DNA from: Cetobacterium ceti
GTDB lineage: Bacteria; Fusobacteriota; Fusobacteriia; Fusobacteriales; Fusobacteriaceae
Direction of reading: 5' to 3'
Assembly: GCF_900167275.1 (NCBI RefSeq)
Contig: NZ_FUWX01000004.1
Coordinates: forward strand, 330,204-394,203
DNA length: 64,000 nt
How positions within the stretch are numbered: position 1 is the stretch's first letter; every line of letters begins with the position of its first letter. A model generated the notes under the pieces. It was not told the origin of the DNA and ran no database searches. It was given only the letters and a program-made list of their open reading frames with translations. The position numbers were made by a program, and so were the translations under genes. Shown here one piece after another: positions 7,330 through 17,415 of the stretch.

Positions 7330-9879
7330 TTGAAATTTACATATATAAACTATGGGGAAGATATAGTTGAAAATTTACAAGAAAGAATGGATACAATTTA
7401 TGTGTTTTCAGATTATGGACTTAAAAATACTTATAAAAAAAGTCTTAAGAAAAATATATTTAAAGGTGTCCCTACAATCTTAACCTTTGATGAATTTAAA
7501 GAGAAGGTTTTTAAAACAGATAAAATTATATTAAGAGAGGCAAAAAGATTTATTTCATTTTTTAATGGAGTGAAAAAGGAGCTATATGAACTTTTAGCCA
7601 TGGAATCTTATTATGATGTAATTGATTTTGCAGATAGTTTTTTTAGATATTATAAGGAATTAAATGAAGCTATGATTGAGGATATAAAAAATCCTCAACC
7701 TTGGCAAGAAAAATATATTAATAATTTTAAATATTTAAAGAAAAAATATGATGTTTATTTGGAAAGAAAAAATTATATTTTAATGGATTGGATATATAAA
7801 AAAGAAAATATAGATTTAGATTTTATAAAGCCTTATAAAAAAATAATTTTTATAGATATTATGGATTTTACTCCCTTGGAAAAAGAGGTAATTAGAAGAA
7901 TACAGGGAAATTTAGAAATAGAATTTTTACTACAAATTTCTAGGGAAGATTATAGTGAAGAAAATTTAACTATTGATAGTGTGACCTTACCTGAAAAGAA
8001 AAATTATATTGAAGTATATGAAGTAAGCGAAGATATAGAGGAGCTTTTAACCTTAGAAACTTTAAGAGAGAAAAGTGGAGGAGGAGAGGTATATACTCCT
8101 GATATTAGTAGAAATAGATATCATAAAATTTTACCTAAAATATATTTAGAAAGTACTAGTGCTGTTTTAAATGATACAGTACTTTATAAATTTTTAAAAA
8201 CTCAATATGATTTAATTGCTAGTTTAGAAAGTAGATTAAATTATAAATTACCTCTTTTAGAACTTAAAATTGCTTTGGATAATTTAGAATTTAGAGAAGT
8301 TTATAGTATTAATAATGAGGATTTAAAAGAGCTATATAATCTTTTAGATGAGGATTATACATATTTAAATGAAAATGGTTCTGAAAAATTTCAATATATA
8401 TATGGTGAACTTTTAAAAATAAATGAATTTACCAAGGTAGATGATTTTGTAAGATATTTTAAAGAAGATTTAAACTTAGAAAAATTTTATGAGAAAGAGT
8501 ATGAAAATTTATTTGAAAAATTTTATGAAGCTGTGACTTTAGCAAAAACCAGTGAGTATATGTTAGGAGAGGAAGAGTTTAAAAAATGTTTTAGTAAAGG
8601 GTCTGACATATATAAACTTATTTTACAATATATGAATAATATTGAAATAAATAGAGTTAAGGCTACCTATGAAGAGGGAGAGAAAAAAGTCATAGTTAGA
8701 GATATGGAAGGAGCTAAAAATAGAATAGGAAGAAATACTTATTTTGTGGATATCAGTAGTAAAACTCTCCCTGGAAATTTAGGAAAAAGAAGTTTATTCT
8801 CAGAGAATCAAAGAAAAGAGAACAATCTTTCAACAAAGGATAAAAATAGAGAATTAGCTAAACATAAGTTTTTTCAAGGGGTATTTAATAGTAAAAATAC
8901 CTATATAATATATAGAAAAAATGAGGGAAAGGGAGAGGATATATCTCCATTTTTAACAGAGATTATGGAAACATATAATATAAAAGTAAATAAAAAAATA
9001 ATTAAAGAGGAAGCAATATTAAAAAATTTACAAAATATATATATGGGAATTCCTGTGAAATTAGATTATACAGATGATACTCTTCCTAAAACAAATGGAG
9101 ATTTTCCCAATGAACAGTGTAGAATAGGAGCCTATGACTATGATACTTTGGAAAATTGTGAATATAGATTTTATTTAAATAAAATAAGTGAAATAGAACC
9201 CCTTGTAAAAGAGTGGAATAAAAATATATCTATGAAATTTTTAGGGATATATGTTCATAGTGTTTTAGAAAAAGTAATTGATAACACATGGAAAAATATT
9301 GTATTTGAAAATAATTTTTATGTGGATGAGGAATGGATAGAGAAATTACTTTTAGATTATTTCTTTTATAATAGGGATAAAATACCTGTACACTTAGATA
9401 ATTATTTTAAAGAAATTTTAATTCCTAGATTTAGAGATAATATTTTAAAATTATTTAAGGAGTTAGAAAGAACATATTCAGATAAAAAAATTAGAAGATT
9501 TGAAAGTGAAAAGGTAAATTGGGATAATAGAGAGCCCTTTGTAGATGATGAAATTAAATTTTATATAACAGGAAGGGTGGATTTTATTCTAGAATCCTTG
9601 GGAGAAAATTTAATTTTAGATTTTAAAACAGGGAAAAAACAGGATAAACAATTGGATTTTTACTCTATCTTACTCTATGGAGATGAGAATAAGGCAACTA
9701 AGGGAATATATAATGTTTTCAATGGAGAGCTAGAGTATAGTGAGAAAGTTGAATTAACAAGGGAGAGTCTAAAGGAAAGTATTATAAACTTTTTAAAAAA
9801 AGATACCTATAGTTTAAGTGAGAAAAAAAGTAGCTGTATGTATTGTGAATATATGAATATATGTAGGAGGGATTTTTAA
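7330..9879 (+). CDS. addB: AddB-like ATP-dependent nuclease subunit with Fe-S cluster
   Basis: 849 residues from a TTG start with GGGGTG about 7 nt upstream. The N-terminal two thirds is an inactivated-helicase-like region without a clear Walker A. The C-terminal third is a PD-(D/E)XK nuclease with 'LILDFKTGK' (Asp764, Lys766). Four cysteines match the AddB iron-sulfur pattern: Cys610 before the nuclease core, and Cys836, Cys839 and Cys845 at the very end with the same 3 and 6 spacing as Bacillus AddB. The protein is shorter than Bacillus AddB (about 1160). With AddA, whose start overlaps its stop (TAATG), it should form the helicase-nuclease that resects double-strand breaks for RecA. Confidence 0.9.
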   Translation: MKFTYINYGEDIVENLQERMDTIYVFSDYGLKNTYKKSLKKNIFKGVPTILTFDEFKEKVFKTDKIILREAKRFISFFNGVKKELYELLAMESYYDVIDFADSFFRYYKELNEAMIEDIKNPQPWQEKYINNFKYLKKKYDVYLERKNYILMDWIYKKENIDLDFIKPYKKIIFIDIMDFTPLEKEVIRRIQGNLEIEFLLQISREDYSEENLTIDSVTLPEKKNYIEVYEVSEDIEELLTLETLREKSGGGEVYTPDISRNRYHKILPKIYLESTSAVLNDTVLYKFLKTQYDLIASLESRLNYKLPLLELKIALDNLEFREVYSINNEDLKELYNLLDEDYTYLNENGSEKFQYIYGELLKINEFTKVDDFVRYFKEDLNLEKFYEKEYENLFEKFYEAVTLAKTSEYMLGEEEFKKCFSKGSDIYKLILQYMNNIEINRVKATYEEGEKKVIVRDMEGAKNRIGRNTYFVDISSKTLPGNLGKRSLFSENQRKENNLSTKDKNRELAKHKFFQGVFNSKNTYIIYRKNEGKGEDISPFLTEIMETYNIKVNKKIIKEEAILKNLQNIYMGIPVKLDYTDDTLPKTNGDFPNEQCRIGAYDYDTLENCEYRFYLNKISEIEPLVKEWNKNISMKFLGIYVHSVLEKVIDNTWKNIVFENNFYVDEEWIEKLLLDYFFYNRDKIPVHLDNYFKEILIPRFRDNILKLFKELERTYSDKKIRRFESEKVNWDNREPFVDDEIKFYITGRVDFILESLGENLILDFKTGKKQDKQLDFYSILLYGDENKATKGIYNVFNGELEYSEKVELTRESLKESIINFLKKDTYSLSEKKSSCMYCEYMNICRRDF

Positions 9880-12800
9880 TGAGGGAGTGTGTGGTATTAA
9901 AGGCCAGTGCAGGAACAGGAAAAACCTATAGATTATCCCTAGAATATATAAAAGCTCTTATTCATGGAGAAAACTATAGGGATATTTTAGTAATGACCTT
10001 TACTAAAAAAGCAACTGGAGAGATTAAAGAAAGAATTTTACAATTTTTAGAAAAAATTGTAAGGGGAGAGGGAGAGGATATTTTAAATAATATTCTTGGA
10101 TTAGATAAAAGTTTAGAGGTTGATAGAGATAAATTAAAGGAAATATATAGGGAAGTTTCAGTAAATAGAGATAGATTAAAAATTTATACTATAGATAGTT
10201 TTGTAAATAGTATTTTTAAAAATGTAATAGCTCCATACTTAAATATACTTTCCTATGACATTATAGATGATGTGGAAAATGAGGAGATACTTAGAAAAAC
10301 CTTTGAAAAAATAGTTGAAAATAGAAAAGAGTTTGGTAGATTTAAGAAATTCTTTGAAAAAAATACAGAGAGAAATATTGATAACTATTTGGAAAGTATT
10401 AAAAATCTAATTTATGATAGATGGAAAATGCTTCTTATTGAAGAAAAGGGTCAGCTTAAGAAAAAAAATCCCTATGAAGTGGAAGATGATTTAACAGTTT
10501 ATATGGATAGTATTGTAAGAATAATAGAAGAGATTAAAATTAGAAAGAAAAATCAAGACCCCGTGGAAAATTTCTTTAAAAGTGCCTATAAGAAGTATTT
10601 TCCTTTGGATATAGAAAAGAAAAATAAATTCATAGAGGAAAATTGGAATACTTTTGTAAAGGATGATAAGCTTTGGAATGGAAATAAGACTAAATCAACA
10701 AAGGCTGTAGATATTAGTGATTTAGTAAGTGAAATGGAAGATATAAATGAAAAGTTAAAGGAAAAAATATCTTTAAAAATTTATAATAAAGATGTAATAG
10801 ACTATGAAAATGAAATTGTTTCATTTATAAGTAATCTATATAGTATATATGATAATATAAAATTTACAGAGAAAAGATTTACCCATAATGATATAAGTAG
10901 CTACACATTTAAATATATAAATAGTCCAGAAATAAATTTAATAGATGAAAATGGAGTTACAGATTATTTCCTTGAAATATTCGAGGGAGATATAAAGACT
11001 TTATTTATAGATGAATTTCAAGATACAAGTATACTTCAATGGAAAATTTTAAATGGAATTATAAAAAGAAGTGAATCTGTAATATGTGTTGGAGATGAAA
11101 AGCAAAGTATATATGGTTGGAGAGGAGGGGAAAAAAGCCTTTTTGAAAATTTAGATTCTATTTTAAATGGTAGAATTGAAACATTAAATGTTTCCTATAG
11201 AAGTAAAGAAAGTGTTGTGGAATTTACAAATAAAATATTTACAAGTATATCTAATTCCTATGATGAAGAATTTGGAGAAATGGATTTAGCTTGGAATTTT
11301 ACCTCTGTGGAAGGTAAAAGTAAAGAGTTAGGTTATGTGGAAATTTTAGAAAATGATTTTGGAGAAGAGGATGAAAAAACCACAGGAGAAATTTTAGTTG
11401 AAGATATTGAAAGAAAATTTAAAGGGGATTACCATGATCTTTGTGTAATTGCTAGAACTAATAGAGAACTAAACGAAATAGGAAGATTACTTTCAGAAAG
11501 AAAAATTCCATATATATTAGATTCTAATGAAAGTATAGTTGAACATAGAGCCATTGAAGGAATATATAAATTGTTTAAATTTTTAGTTTATGAAGATTAC
11601 TTTTCACTTTTGGAATTTTTAAGATGTGACCTTATAAATATAAATAGTAAATCTATGAAGGAAGTTATTGAAAAAAGATTTTTAGTTGAAAGTTTTTTAA
11701 GAAATGAGATGGAAACATTGGATTTTCTAGGGGAAATTTTTGAAAAAATTAGACATATTAAAAATATTTTAAAAGATCATAGGGGACAACTTAAATATCT
11801 TTATGAGGAAGTTATAAAAGCTTTTGGAATAGGGGAACTTTATAAAACTAAATCAGATTTAAAAAATTTGAATTTTTTCATTGATTTAATGAGAGAATAT
11901 GGAAATATTTATGATTTTTTAAGGGATTTAGAGGAAAATAAAAGTTCAAATAGGTTTAAACAAGTTTCTTTAGAGGAAAAAAATGCAGTGATACTTATGA
12001 CAATTCATAAATCTAAGGGTCTTGAATATGAAACAGTTTATTATTACCATAGGGCACTGCCTAGTAGAGGAGGAAGTGGACTTCAATTTCATATAGAACT
12101 TTCAAAGGATTATGAAAGTGTATTGAACTATTTATTTATAGATAAAAAATATGAGAAACTTATGAAATTTATAAGTGAAGATTATGGTTATATTGAGGAA
12201 AAAGCATATAAGGATAAACAGGAAGAGATAAATGCTTTATATGTGGTATTAACTAGGGCTAAAAATAATTTAATAGTTGTTTTAGATAAAAAAGTTGATA
12301 AATATTTACAAATAGCTTTTGAAAATTTAGAAAAGGATACTTTTGGTGTATTTAAACGAGAGGAAAGAGAAAAGGAATTATCTACTGAAGAGAAACTTCC
12401 AATAGAAGTAGATTTTCAAATGGATTTATGTGATGAAGATAAACTAAATGCAAATCTTGAAAAAATAATGGAAATTCATAGGGAATTTAATTTAGAAGCT
12501 GAAAGTAAAAGACTTATGGGTACAGGAGTTCACTTTTATTTAGAGAATATTATTTATGATACAGAGGAGGAGAGGAAAAAATCTTTTAATCTTACAATGA
12601 GTAAATATGGAACTTTAATAGGTGAAGAAAGGCTTTATACTATTTTAAAAAGTAAAGAGCTAGATGAATTTATGAAAAAAAATAAACTTATATTTTCTAG
12701 GGAATGGGATTATATTTATCCAGAATATGAAATATATGTGGAAGCTACTCAGGAATTAAGAAGAATAGATAGGATAATGATAAAAAAACCAAAGGATTAC

Positions 12801-12971
12801 CCAATGGGAGAGATACTTATTGTGGATTATAAAACTGGAGGGATGAATCAAAGTCAGATAGATGAATATGTTCATTTAATAGAGGAGCAACTACGGGATA
12901 TAGGAGAATATGAAAATTACAATGTTAAAGGTGAATTTATGGAGATTAAATTACCAGAGATAAAATTGTAG
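9879..12971 (+). CDS. addA: AddA-like UvrD-family helicase-nuclease
   Basis: 1030 residues. A UvrD-family SF1A helicase core: Walker A 'ASAGTGKT' (residues 9-16), 'TFTKKATGEIKERI' (motif Ia), 'DEFQDTS' (Asp378/Glu379), 'GDEKQSIYGWRGG' (motif III), 'TIHKSKGLE' (motif V) and 'NALYVVLTRAK' (motif VI). The C-terminus carries a RecB-type nuclease with 'ILIVDYKTGG' (Asp983, Lys985). It is translationally coupled to addB by a 1-nt stop/start overlap. AddAB unwinds and degrades broken DNA ends up to a Chi-like sequence; that Chi sequence cannot be identified from this window. Confidence 0.94.
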   Translation: MRECVVLKASAGTGKTYRLSLEYIKALIHGENYRDILVMTFTKKATGEIKERILQFLEKIVRGEGEDILNNILGLDKSLEVDRDKLKEIYREVSVNRDRLKIYTIDSFVNSIFKNVIAPYLNILSYDIIDDVENEEILRKTFEKIVENRKEFGRFKKFFEKNTERNIDNYLESIKNLIYDRWKMLLIEEKGQLKKKNPYEVEDDLTVYMDSIVRIIEEIKIRKKNQDPVENFFKSAYKKYFPLDIEKKNKFIEENWNTFVKDDKLWNGNKTKSTKAVDISDLVSEMEDINEKLKEKISLKIYNKDVIDYENEIVSFISNLYSIYDNIKFTEKRFTHNDISSYTFKYINSPEINLIDENGVTDYFLEIFEGDIKTLFIDEFQDTSILQWKILNGIIKRSESVICVGDEKQSIYGWRGGEKSLFENLDSILNGRIETLNVSYRSKESVVEFTNKIFTSISNSYDEEFGEMDLAWNFTSVEGKSKELGYVEILENDFGEEDEKTTGEILVEDIERKFKGDYHDLCVIARTNRELNEIGRLLSERKIPYILDSNESIVEHRAIEGIYKLFKFLVYEDYFSLLEFLRCDLININSKSMKEVIEKRFLVESFLRNEMETLDFLGEIFEKIRHIKNILKDHRGQLKYLYEEVIKAFGIGELYKTKSDLKNLNFFIDLMREYGNIYDFLRDLEENKSSNRFKQVSLEEKNAVILMTIHKSKGLEYETVYYYHRALPSRGGSGLQFHIELSKDYESVLNYLFIDKKYEKLMKFISEDYGYIEEKAYKDKQEEINALYVVLTRAKNNLIVVLDKKVDKYLQIAFENLEKDTFGVFKREEREKELSTEEKLPIEVDFQMDLCDEDKLNANLEKIMEIHREFNLEAESKRLMGTGVHFYLENIIYDTEEERKKSFNLTMSKYGTLIGEERLYTILKSKELDEFMKKNKLIFSREWDYIYPEYEIYVEATQELRRIDRIMIKKPKDYPMGEILIVDYKTGGMNQSQIDEYVHLIEEQLRDIGEYENYNVKGEFMEIKLPEIKL

Positions 12972-12980
12972 GAGGAAAAA

Positions 12981-13694
12981 ATGGAAAATAAAGGAAGATG
13001 CACAGGATTAATTTTAGGGGTATCTATATTTTTAGGATTGAGCTCTCTAGGTTATTTACTAGGAAATAGTTATTTAAAAGGAAAGGAACTAAATAGGGTA
13101 GTTTCTGTTAAAGGTCTTGCTGAAAAGGAAGTTAAAGCAAATATCGTTCTTTGGCCAATAGATTTTAGAGTGACTGGGAATAATTTAGAAAGAATTTATG
13201 ATTCCTTAGAAAAAGATAATAATAAAATTATTGGATTTTTAGAAAGTAAGGGAATTACAAAGGATGAAATAACAGTTTCAGCTCCCAAAATAGAGGATAA
13301 GGCTCTTTATGGAGATATGAATAAAATGGAATTTAGATATATTGCCAATGGAACCATAACAGTTTATTCAACAAAGGTTGATTTAGTATATAAATTAACA
13401 AATGAAATAGGAGAATTGGTAAAGGAAAATATAGCGTTAAATACAAACCAATATGGAAGTTATGTGGATTATATTTATACGGAATTAAACAGCATAAAAC
13501 CTTCTATGATAGAAACAGCAACTAAAAATGCTAGAGAAGTTGCAGAAAAATTTGCAAAGGATTCTAATTCTACTTTGGGAAAAATAAAAAATGCAAATCA
13601 AGGACAATTTATAATTGAAAACAGAGATCAACATAACCCTCAAATAAAGAAGGTTAGAGTAGTAAGTACAGTGGAATATTACTTAACAGATTAA
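12981..13694 (+). CDS. SIMPL-domain (DUF541) envelope protein
   Basis: 237 residues with one N-terminal membrane segment (about 8-28) followed by an extracytoplasmic SIMPL domain: 'RVVSVKGLAEKEVKAN', 'ITKDEITVSAPKIED' and 'REVAEKFAKDSNSTLGKI'. The C-terminus 'VRVVSTVEYYL' is typical of the family. The domain is linked with outer-membrane protein and oxidative-stress functions, but its biochemistry is poorly defined. It starts 9 nt after addA with a good SD (AGGAGG) and is probably the last gene of the cls-to-SIMPL run. Confidence 0.85.
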   Translation: MENKGRCTGLILGVSIFLGLSSLGYLLGNSYLKGKELNRVVSVKGLAEKEVKANIVLWPIDFRVTGNNLERIYDSLEKDNNKIIGFLESKGITKDEITVSAPKIEDKALYGDMNKMEFRYIANGTITVYSTKVDLVYKLTNEIGELVKENIALNTNQYGSYVDYIYTELNSIKPSMIETATKNAREVAEKFAKDSNSTLGKIKNANQGQFIIENRDQHNPQIKKVRVVSTVEYYLTD

Positions 13695-13769
13695 AAAATA
13701 GAAAAGGAAAAGAAAATAAAAGCTAGAAAAGTCCAGGGATGTTTATAAAGAAAAAGGAGATGGAGTTCT

Positions 13770-14732
13770 ATGTTTTTCTTAACAACGGTAGAAAGTTTAT
13801 TAATTATTCTTATTATTAGTGCCCTGGGATATTTTTTAAAAAAATATGATTGGTTTGATGATAAGTTTGGTAAAAGTATTTCGAGATTAGTTATAAAGGT
13901 GGCCTTGCCATGTGCTATATTTATGTCTGTGTTAAAGCATATTACAAGGGAAAATTTATTAAATCTATCAGGAGATTTAATATATCCAATTGTAACTGTG
14001 GTGATATCTTATACTGTAGCTTATATTTTAACTAAGGTAATGAAAATACCAGTAGGACGACGTGGTATTTTTATGAATGGAGTTGCAAATACCAATGTAG
14101 TTTCCATAGGATTGCCACTTAATATGGCTCTTTTTGGATCTGATGGAATGGCTTATTTTTTAATTTTCTATTTAGTTAATACTTTTTCAACTTGGTGTTT
14201 TGGAGTATATTTAATAGCCAATGATACTCCAAATGTTGAGGAAAATAAAGAACATAAAATAAATTGGGGAAAAATATTTCCACCTCCAATGATAGGGCTA
14301 TTTATTGCAATTGTATATGTAATATTAGATTTACCTGTACCAAGATTTGTAGGAGAAACTTTAGGATTTGTAGGGGGATTAACAGTTCCCTTAAGCTTAA
14401 TTTATGTAGGAATAAGAGTATTTGATGCAGGAATTTCTAGTATTAAATTTGATAGGGATACAATAGTAGCCCTATGTGGTAGATTTATATTAGCACCAGC
14501 TATAATGGTTTGTGTATTATTAATTGCTATGAAAGGATTTGACATTCAACTATCAAATTTACTTGTTAGAACATTTGTAGTTCAATCGGGAGTTCCTATG
14601 TTAGCAGTATTACCAATCCTTGCAGGGGAATCTGGAGGAGATGTAAAATATGCAACAAATTTATTAGTATCAAGTACAGTACTATTTATAGTTGTTGTAC
14701 CTATTCTTGGAAAAGTTATAGGTTGGGTTTAA
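13770..14732 (+). CDS. AEC (auxin efflux carrier) family transporter
   Basis: 320 residues with about ten hydrophobic helices in two 5-helix halves, as in the AEC family. Recognisable stretches are 'SRLVIKVALPCAIF' near residue 40, 'RRGIFMNGVANTNVVSIGLP' near 98-117, and 'RTFVVQSGVPMLAVLPILAGESGG' near 270-290. Bacterial members export or exchange carboxylates such as malate. The substrate here is unknown. The methionine-import operon follows, but with its own promoter and riboswitch, so there is no strong link. Confidence 0.85.
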   Translation: MFFLTTVESLLIILIISALGYFLKKYDWFDDKFGKSISRLVIKVALPCAIFMSVLKHITRENLLNLSGDLIYPIVTVVISYTVAYILTKVMKIPVGRRGIFMNGVANTNVVSIGLPLNMALFGSDGMAYFLIFYLVNTFSTWCFGVYLIANDTPNVEENKEHKINWGKIFPPPMIGLFIAIVYVILDLPVPRFVGETLGFVGGLTVPLSLIYVGIRVFDAGISSIKFDRDTIVALCGRFILAPAIMVCVLLIAMKGFDIQLSNLLVRTFVVQSGVPMLAVLPILAGESGGDVKYATNLLVSSTVLFIVVVPILGKVIGWV

Positions 14733-14746
14733 AAATAAAAAAAATA

Positions 14747-14775
14747 TTGACATTTGTTTCTGAATAATATATTAT
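14747..14775 (+). promoter_or_regulatory. Promoter of the metNIQ operon
   Basis: Perfect TTGACA (14747-14752), a 17-bp spacer and TATTAT (14770-14775), about 10 nt before the SAM-I aptamer. Confidence 0.75.
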
Positions 14776-14783
14776 ACTTCAAA

Positions 14784-14871
14784 ACCATCAAGAGAGACCG
14801 AGGGACTGGCCCTATGACGTTTCAGCAACCTACCATTATGGTGTGGTGCTAACTCCAGATAGATGGGAGGG
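14784..14871 (+). ncRNA. SAM-I (S-box) riboswitch aptamer
   Basis: Hallmarks: CCATCAAGAGAG, GAGGGACTGGCCC, CAGCAACC and GTGGTGCTAACTCC. P1 pairs CCATC (14785-14789) with GATGG (14862-14866). The 3' strand of P1 extends into AGATGGGAG (14861-14869), which can instead pair with CTCTCATCT (14892-14900), the left arm of the terminator, giving nine pairs including one G-U. Sufficient SAM stabilises P1 and frees the terminator, switching off methionine import (known mechanism of the class). Confidence 0.95.
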
Positions 14872-14890
14872 ATAAAAGTGTCAATTACTT

Positions 14891-14931
14891 ACTCTCATCT
14901 TAATTAAAAATTAAGATGGGAGTTTTTTTTT
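14891..14931 (+). terminator. SAM-responsive attenuator terminator
   Basis: The stem ACTCTCATCTTAA / TTAAGATGGGAGT is followed by nine T's. It is the expression platform of the S-box: its left arm is shared with the antiterminator described for the aptamer. Confidence 0.9.
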
Positions 14932-14948
14932 ATATGGGAGGTAAATTT

Positions 14949-15956
14949 ATGATTGTTTTGGAAAAGGTTAATAAAGTATATAATGATACTTTTTATGCAG
15001 TGAAAGATGTGTCCTTAGATATTGAAAAGGGAGAAATATTTGGAATAATTGGATTAAGTGGAGCGGGAAAATCCTCTTTAATTAGATTATTTAATGGGCT
15101 AGAAGAAATGACATCTGGAAAAATAAAAATAGAGGGAGTTAATATTTCAGAGCTTTCTAAAAAAGATCTTTTAAATAAAAGAAAAAAAATAGGAATGATA
15201 TTTCAACATTTTAATTTATTAAAATCAAGAACTGTAAAGGAGAATATAGGTTTTCCTTTGGAAATTGATGGTTGGAAAAAAAAGGATATAGAAAAAAGAG
15301 TTGAGGAGCTTTTGTTATTAGTGGAGTTAGAGGATAAGGGAGATTTTTATCCTTGTCAACTTTCTGGAGGACAAAAGCAAAGGGTTGCAATAGCAAGAGC
15401 TTTAGCCAATAATCCAAAAATTCTTTTATCAGATGAAGCGACTTCAGCCTTAGATCCTAAAACTACAAAATCTATTTTAAAATTGATAAAAGATATTCAA
15501 AAGAAAATGGATTTAACAGTTGTTTTAATAACTCATCAAATGGAAGTAATTAGAGAAATCTGTGATAGGGTAGCTGTAATGTCAAGGGGAGAGGTTATAG
15601 AAAGTGGCAAAACCTATGAGATTTTTCTAAATCCTAAAAGTGATATTACAAAGGAATTAATATCCTATGTGCCACTTCAAGAGGAAGAGGAGATAAAATA
15701 TATAAAAAAACCTGGAAATAAAATAGTTAAATTGATGTTTTTAGGGGCAGTGGCAGGAGATCCTATTTTATCAAAGGCAGTAAAAAACTTTGGATTAGAT
15801 ATAAATGTTTTAAGTGGAGCAATGGATCTTTTATCTGGAATGGTAATAGGTCATTTAATTGTAGAACTTATGGGAGATATGGAAAAACAAAATAAAGCGA
15901 TAACTTGGTTTCAAAGTGTAGATGTGGGAGTAGAGGTGATTTATAATGGTATTTAA
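14949..15956 (+). CDS. metN: Methionine ABC transporter ATPase MetN
   Basis: 335 residues from ATG 14949 (GGGAGG SD 7 nt upstream). The upstream in-frame ATG at 14916 lies inside the terminator and is rejected. Walker A 'GLSGAGKSS' is near 35-43, signature 'LSGGQKQR' near 140, and Walker B '[12 protein letters not shown]' near 160. A C-terminal ligand-sensing NIL domain (about 255-335) is typical of MetN and binds methionine to inhibit transport. It is the first gene of metNIQ and overlaps metI by 11 nt. Confidence 0.96.
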   Translation: MIVLEKVNKVYNDTFYAVKDVSLDIEKGEIFGIIGLSGAGKSSLIRLFNGLEEMTSGKIKIEGVNISELSKKDLLNKRKKIGMIFQHFNLLKSRTVKENIGFPLEIDGWKKKDIEKRVEELLLLVELEDKGDFYPCQLSGGQKQRVAIARALANNPKILLSDEATSALDPKTTKSILKLIKDIQKKMDLTVVLITHQMEVIREICDRVAVMSRGEVIESGKTYEIFLNPKSDITKELISYVPLQEEEEIKYIKKPGNKIVKLMFLGAVAGDPILSKAVKNFGLDINVLSGAMDLLSGMVIGHLIVELMGDMEKQNKAITWFQSVDVGVEVIYNGI

Positions 15957-16596
15957 TATGTTATTACAAGGAACATTAGAAACAATATATATGGTATTTT
16001 TTTCTGGAATAGTTTCTTTGATTATTGGATTTCCATGTGGAATTTTAGGAGCTATAACATCAAAGGGACATATATTTGAAAATAAAACAATATATAGAAT
16101 TTTAAATGGAATAATAAATGTTACAAGATCTTTTCCATATATAATTTTGATGATTTTATTACTTCCCTTATCAAGATTGATAATAGGAACAACTATAGGA
16201 AGTACAGCTACAATAATACCACTTTCAATATCAGCAGCACCATTTGTGGCAAGGGTTGTGGAAAATTGCGTTTTAGAAGTGGATAGAGGAGTTATAGAAG
16301 CTAGTGAAAGTTTAGGAGCTAGTAATTTTACAATAATAAGAAAGGTTATAATTCCAGAAGCATTACCATCTTTAGTTCAAGGAATAACACTTTTACTAAT
16401 CAATCTAATAGGTTTATCTGCCATGGCAGGAGCCATTGGTGGAGGAGGATTAGGAGATTTAGCAATAAGATTTGGATATAATAGATTTAAGGTAGATATT
16501 ATGATTTATTCAGTTTTAGTTATTATTCTTTTAGTTCAAGGGATTCAATTAACAGGCAATTTAATATCAAATAGATTGAAGAAAAATGGGAGGTAA
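15946..16596 (+). CDS. metI: Methionine ABC transporter permease MetI
   Basis: 216 residues with five predicted membrane helices. The EAA loop '[25 protein letters not shown]' is cut here as EASESLGAS...IIPEAL near 120-145 and contacts MetN. '[17 protein letters not shown]' near 165-180 is typical of MetI. The start overlaps the end of metN, implying coupling. Inner membrane. Confidence 0.95.
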   Translation: MVFNMLLQGTLETIYMVFFSGIVSLIIGFPCGILGAITSKGHIFENKTIYRILNGIINVTRSFPYIILMILLLPLSRLIIGTTIGSTATIIPLSISAAPFVARVVENCVLEVDRGVIEASESLGASNFTIIRKVIIPEALPSLVQGITLLLINLIGLSAMAGAIGGGGLGDLAIRFGYNRFKVDIMIYSVLVIILLVQGIQLTGNLISNRLKKNGR

Positions 16597-16599
16597 TTT

Positions 16600-17370
16600 A
16601 TGAAGAAAATTATTTTAATTTTAGGATTATTAGGTTCAGTTGTAACCTTTGGAGCAAAATTAAAAGTAGGAGCATCTCCAGTTCCCCATGGGGAACTTTT
16701 ACAACTTGTGAAGGAAGATTTAAAAAATGAAAATGTAGATTTAGAAATAGTAGAATTAACAGATTATGTAACTCCAAATTTACTTTTAGATTCTGGGGAG
16801 TTAGATGGAAATTTCTTTCAACATAAACCATATTTAGAAACATTTAGTAAGGAAAAAAATCTTAAATTAGAATCTGCTGGAAATATTCATATAGAACCCC
16901 TAGGAGTTTATTCAAAGAGAATAGATAAAATAGAGAATTTGAAAAAAGGTGGAGTAGTTGCAATACCTAATGATCCTACAAATGGAGGAAGAGCTTTAAT
17001 TCTTTTACATAATAATGGAATTATAAAATTAAAAAATCCTCAAGATTTATTGGCTACAGAATTTGATATTATTGAAAATAAAAATAATTTAAAATTTAAA
17101 TCTTTAGATGCGGCTCAAATACCAAGAGTATTAGAAGATGCAGATTTAGTTGTTGTAAATGGAAATTATGCCATAGAAGCAGGACTTAATCCCTTAAAAG
17201 AAGCTTTAATAATTGAGGGAAAAGAATCTCCTTACGCTAATTTAATAGCTGTAAGAAAAGGAGATGTAAATAGAGAAGATATTCAAAAATTAGTAAAGGC
17301 TTTACAAAGTGAAAAGGTAAAGAGTTTTATTGAAAAAACATATAAAGGTGGAGTAGTTCCAGCTTTTTAA
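16600..17370 (+). CDS. metQ: Methionine-binding protein MetQ
   Basis: 256 residues with a signal peptide (about 1-18: 'MKKIILILGLLGSVVTFG'). Unlike most MetQ proteins it has no lipobox cysteine, so it is probably soluble in the periplasm rather than lipid-anchored. Family motifs are present: 'VGASPVPHGELL', 'DYVTPNLLLDSGELDGNFFQH' (in part) and 'PNDPTNGGRAL'. It delivers D- or L-methionine to MetNI. It starts 3 nt after metI and is followed by a strong terminator. Confidence 0.95.
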   Translation: MKKIILILGLLGSVVTFGAKLKVGASPVPHGELLQLVKEDLKNENVDLEIVELTDYVTPNLLLDSGELDGNFFQHKPYLETFSKEKNLKLESAGNIHIEPLGVYSKRIDKIENLKKGGVVAIPNDPTNGGRALILLHNNGIIKLKNPQDLLATEFDIIENKNNLKFKSLDAAQIPRVLEDADLVVVNGNYAIEAGLNPLKEALIIEGKESPYANLIAVRKGDVNREDIQKLVKALQSEKVKSFIEKTYKGGVVPAF

Positions 17371-17376
17371 AATAAA

Positions 17377-17409
17377 AAAGGCTGCTGATTATAGTTTCAG
17401 CAGCCTTTA
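17377..17409. terminator. Bidirectional terminator between metQ and rubrerythrin
   Basis: AAAGGCTGCTG / CAGCAGCCTTT, an 11-bp perfect stem with A/T flanks on both sides, between convergent genes. Confidence 0.85.
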
Positions 17410-17415
17410 AATTTA

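Noticed and set aside
14916..14948. Longer MetN start
   Set aside because: This ATG is in the right arm of the SAM attenuator terminator; a good SD precedes the ATG at 14949.
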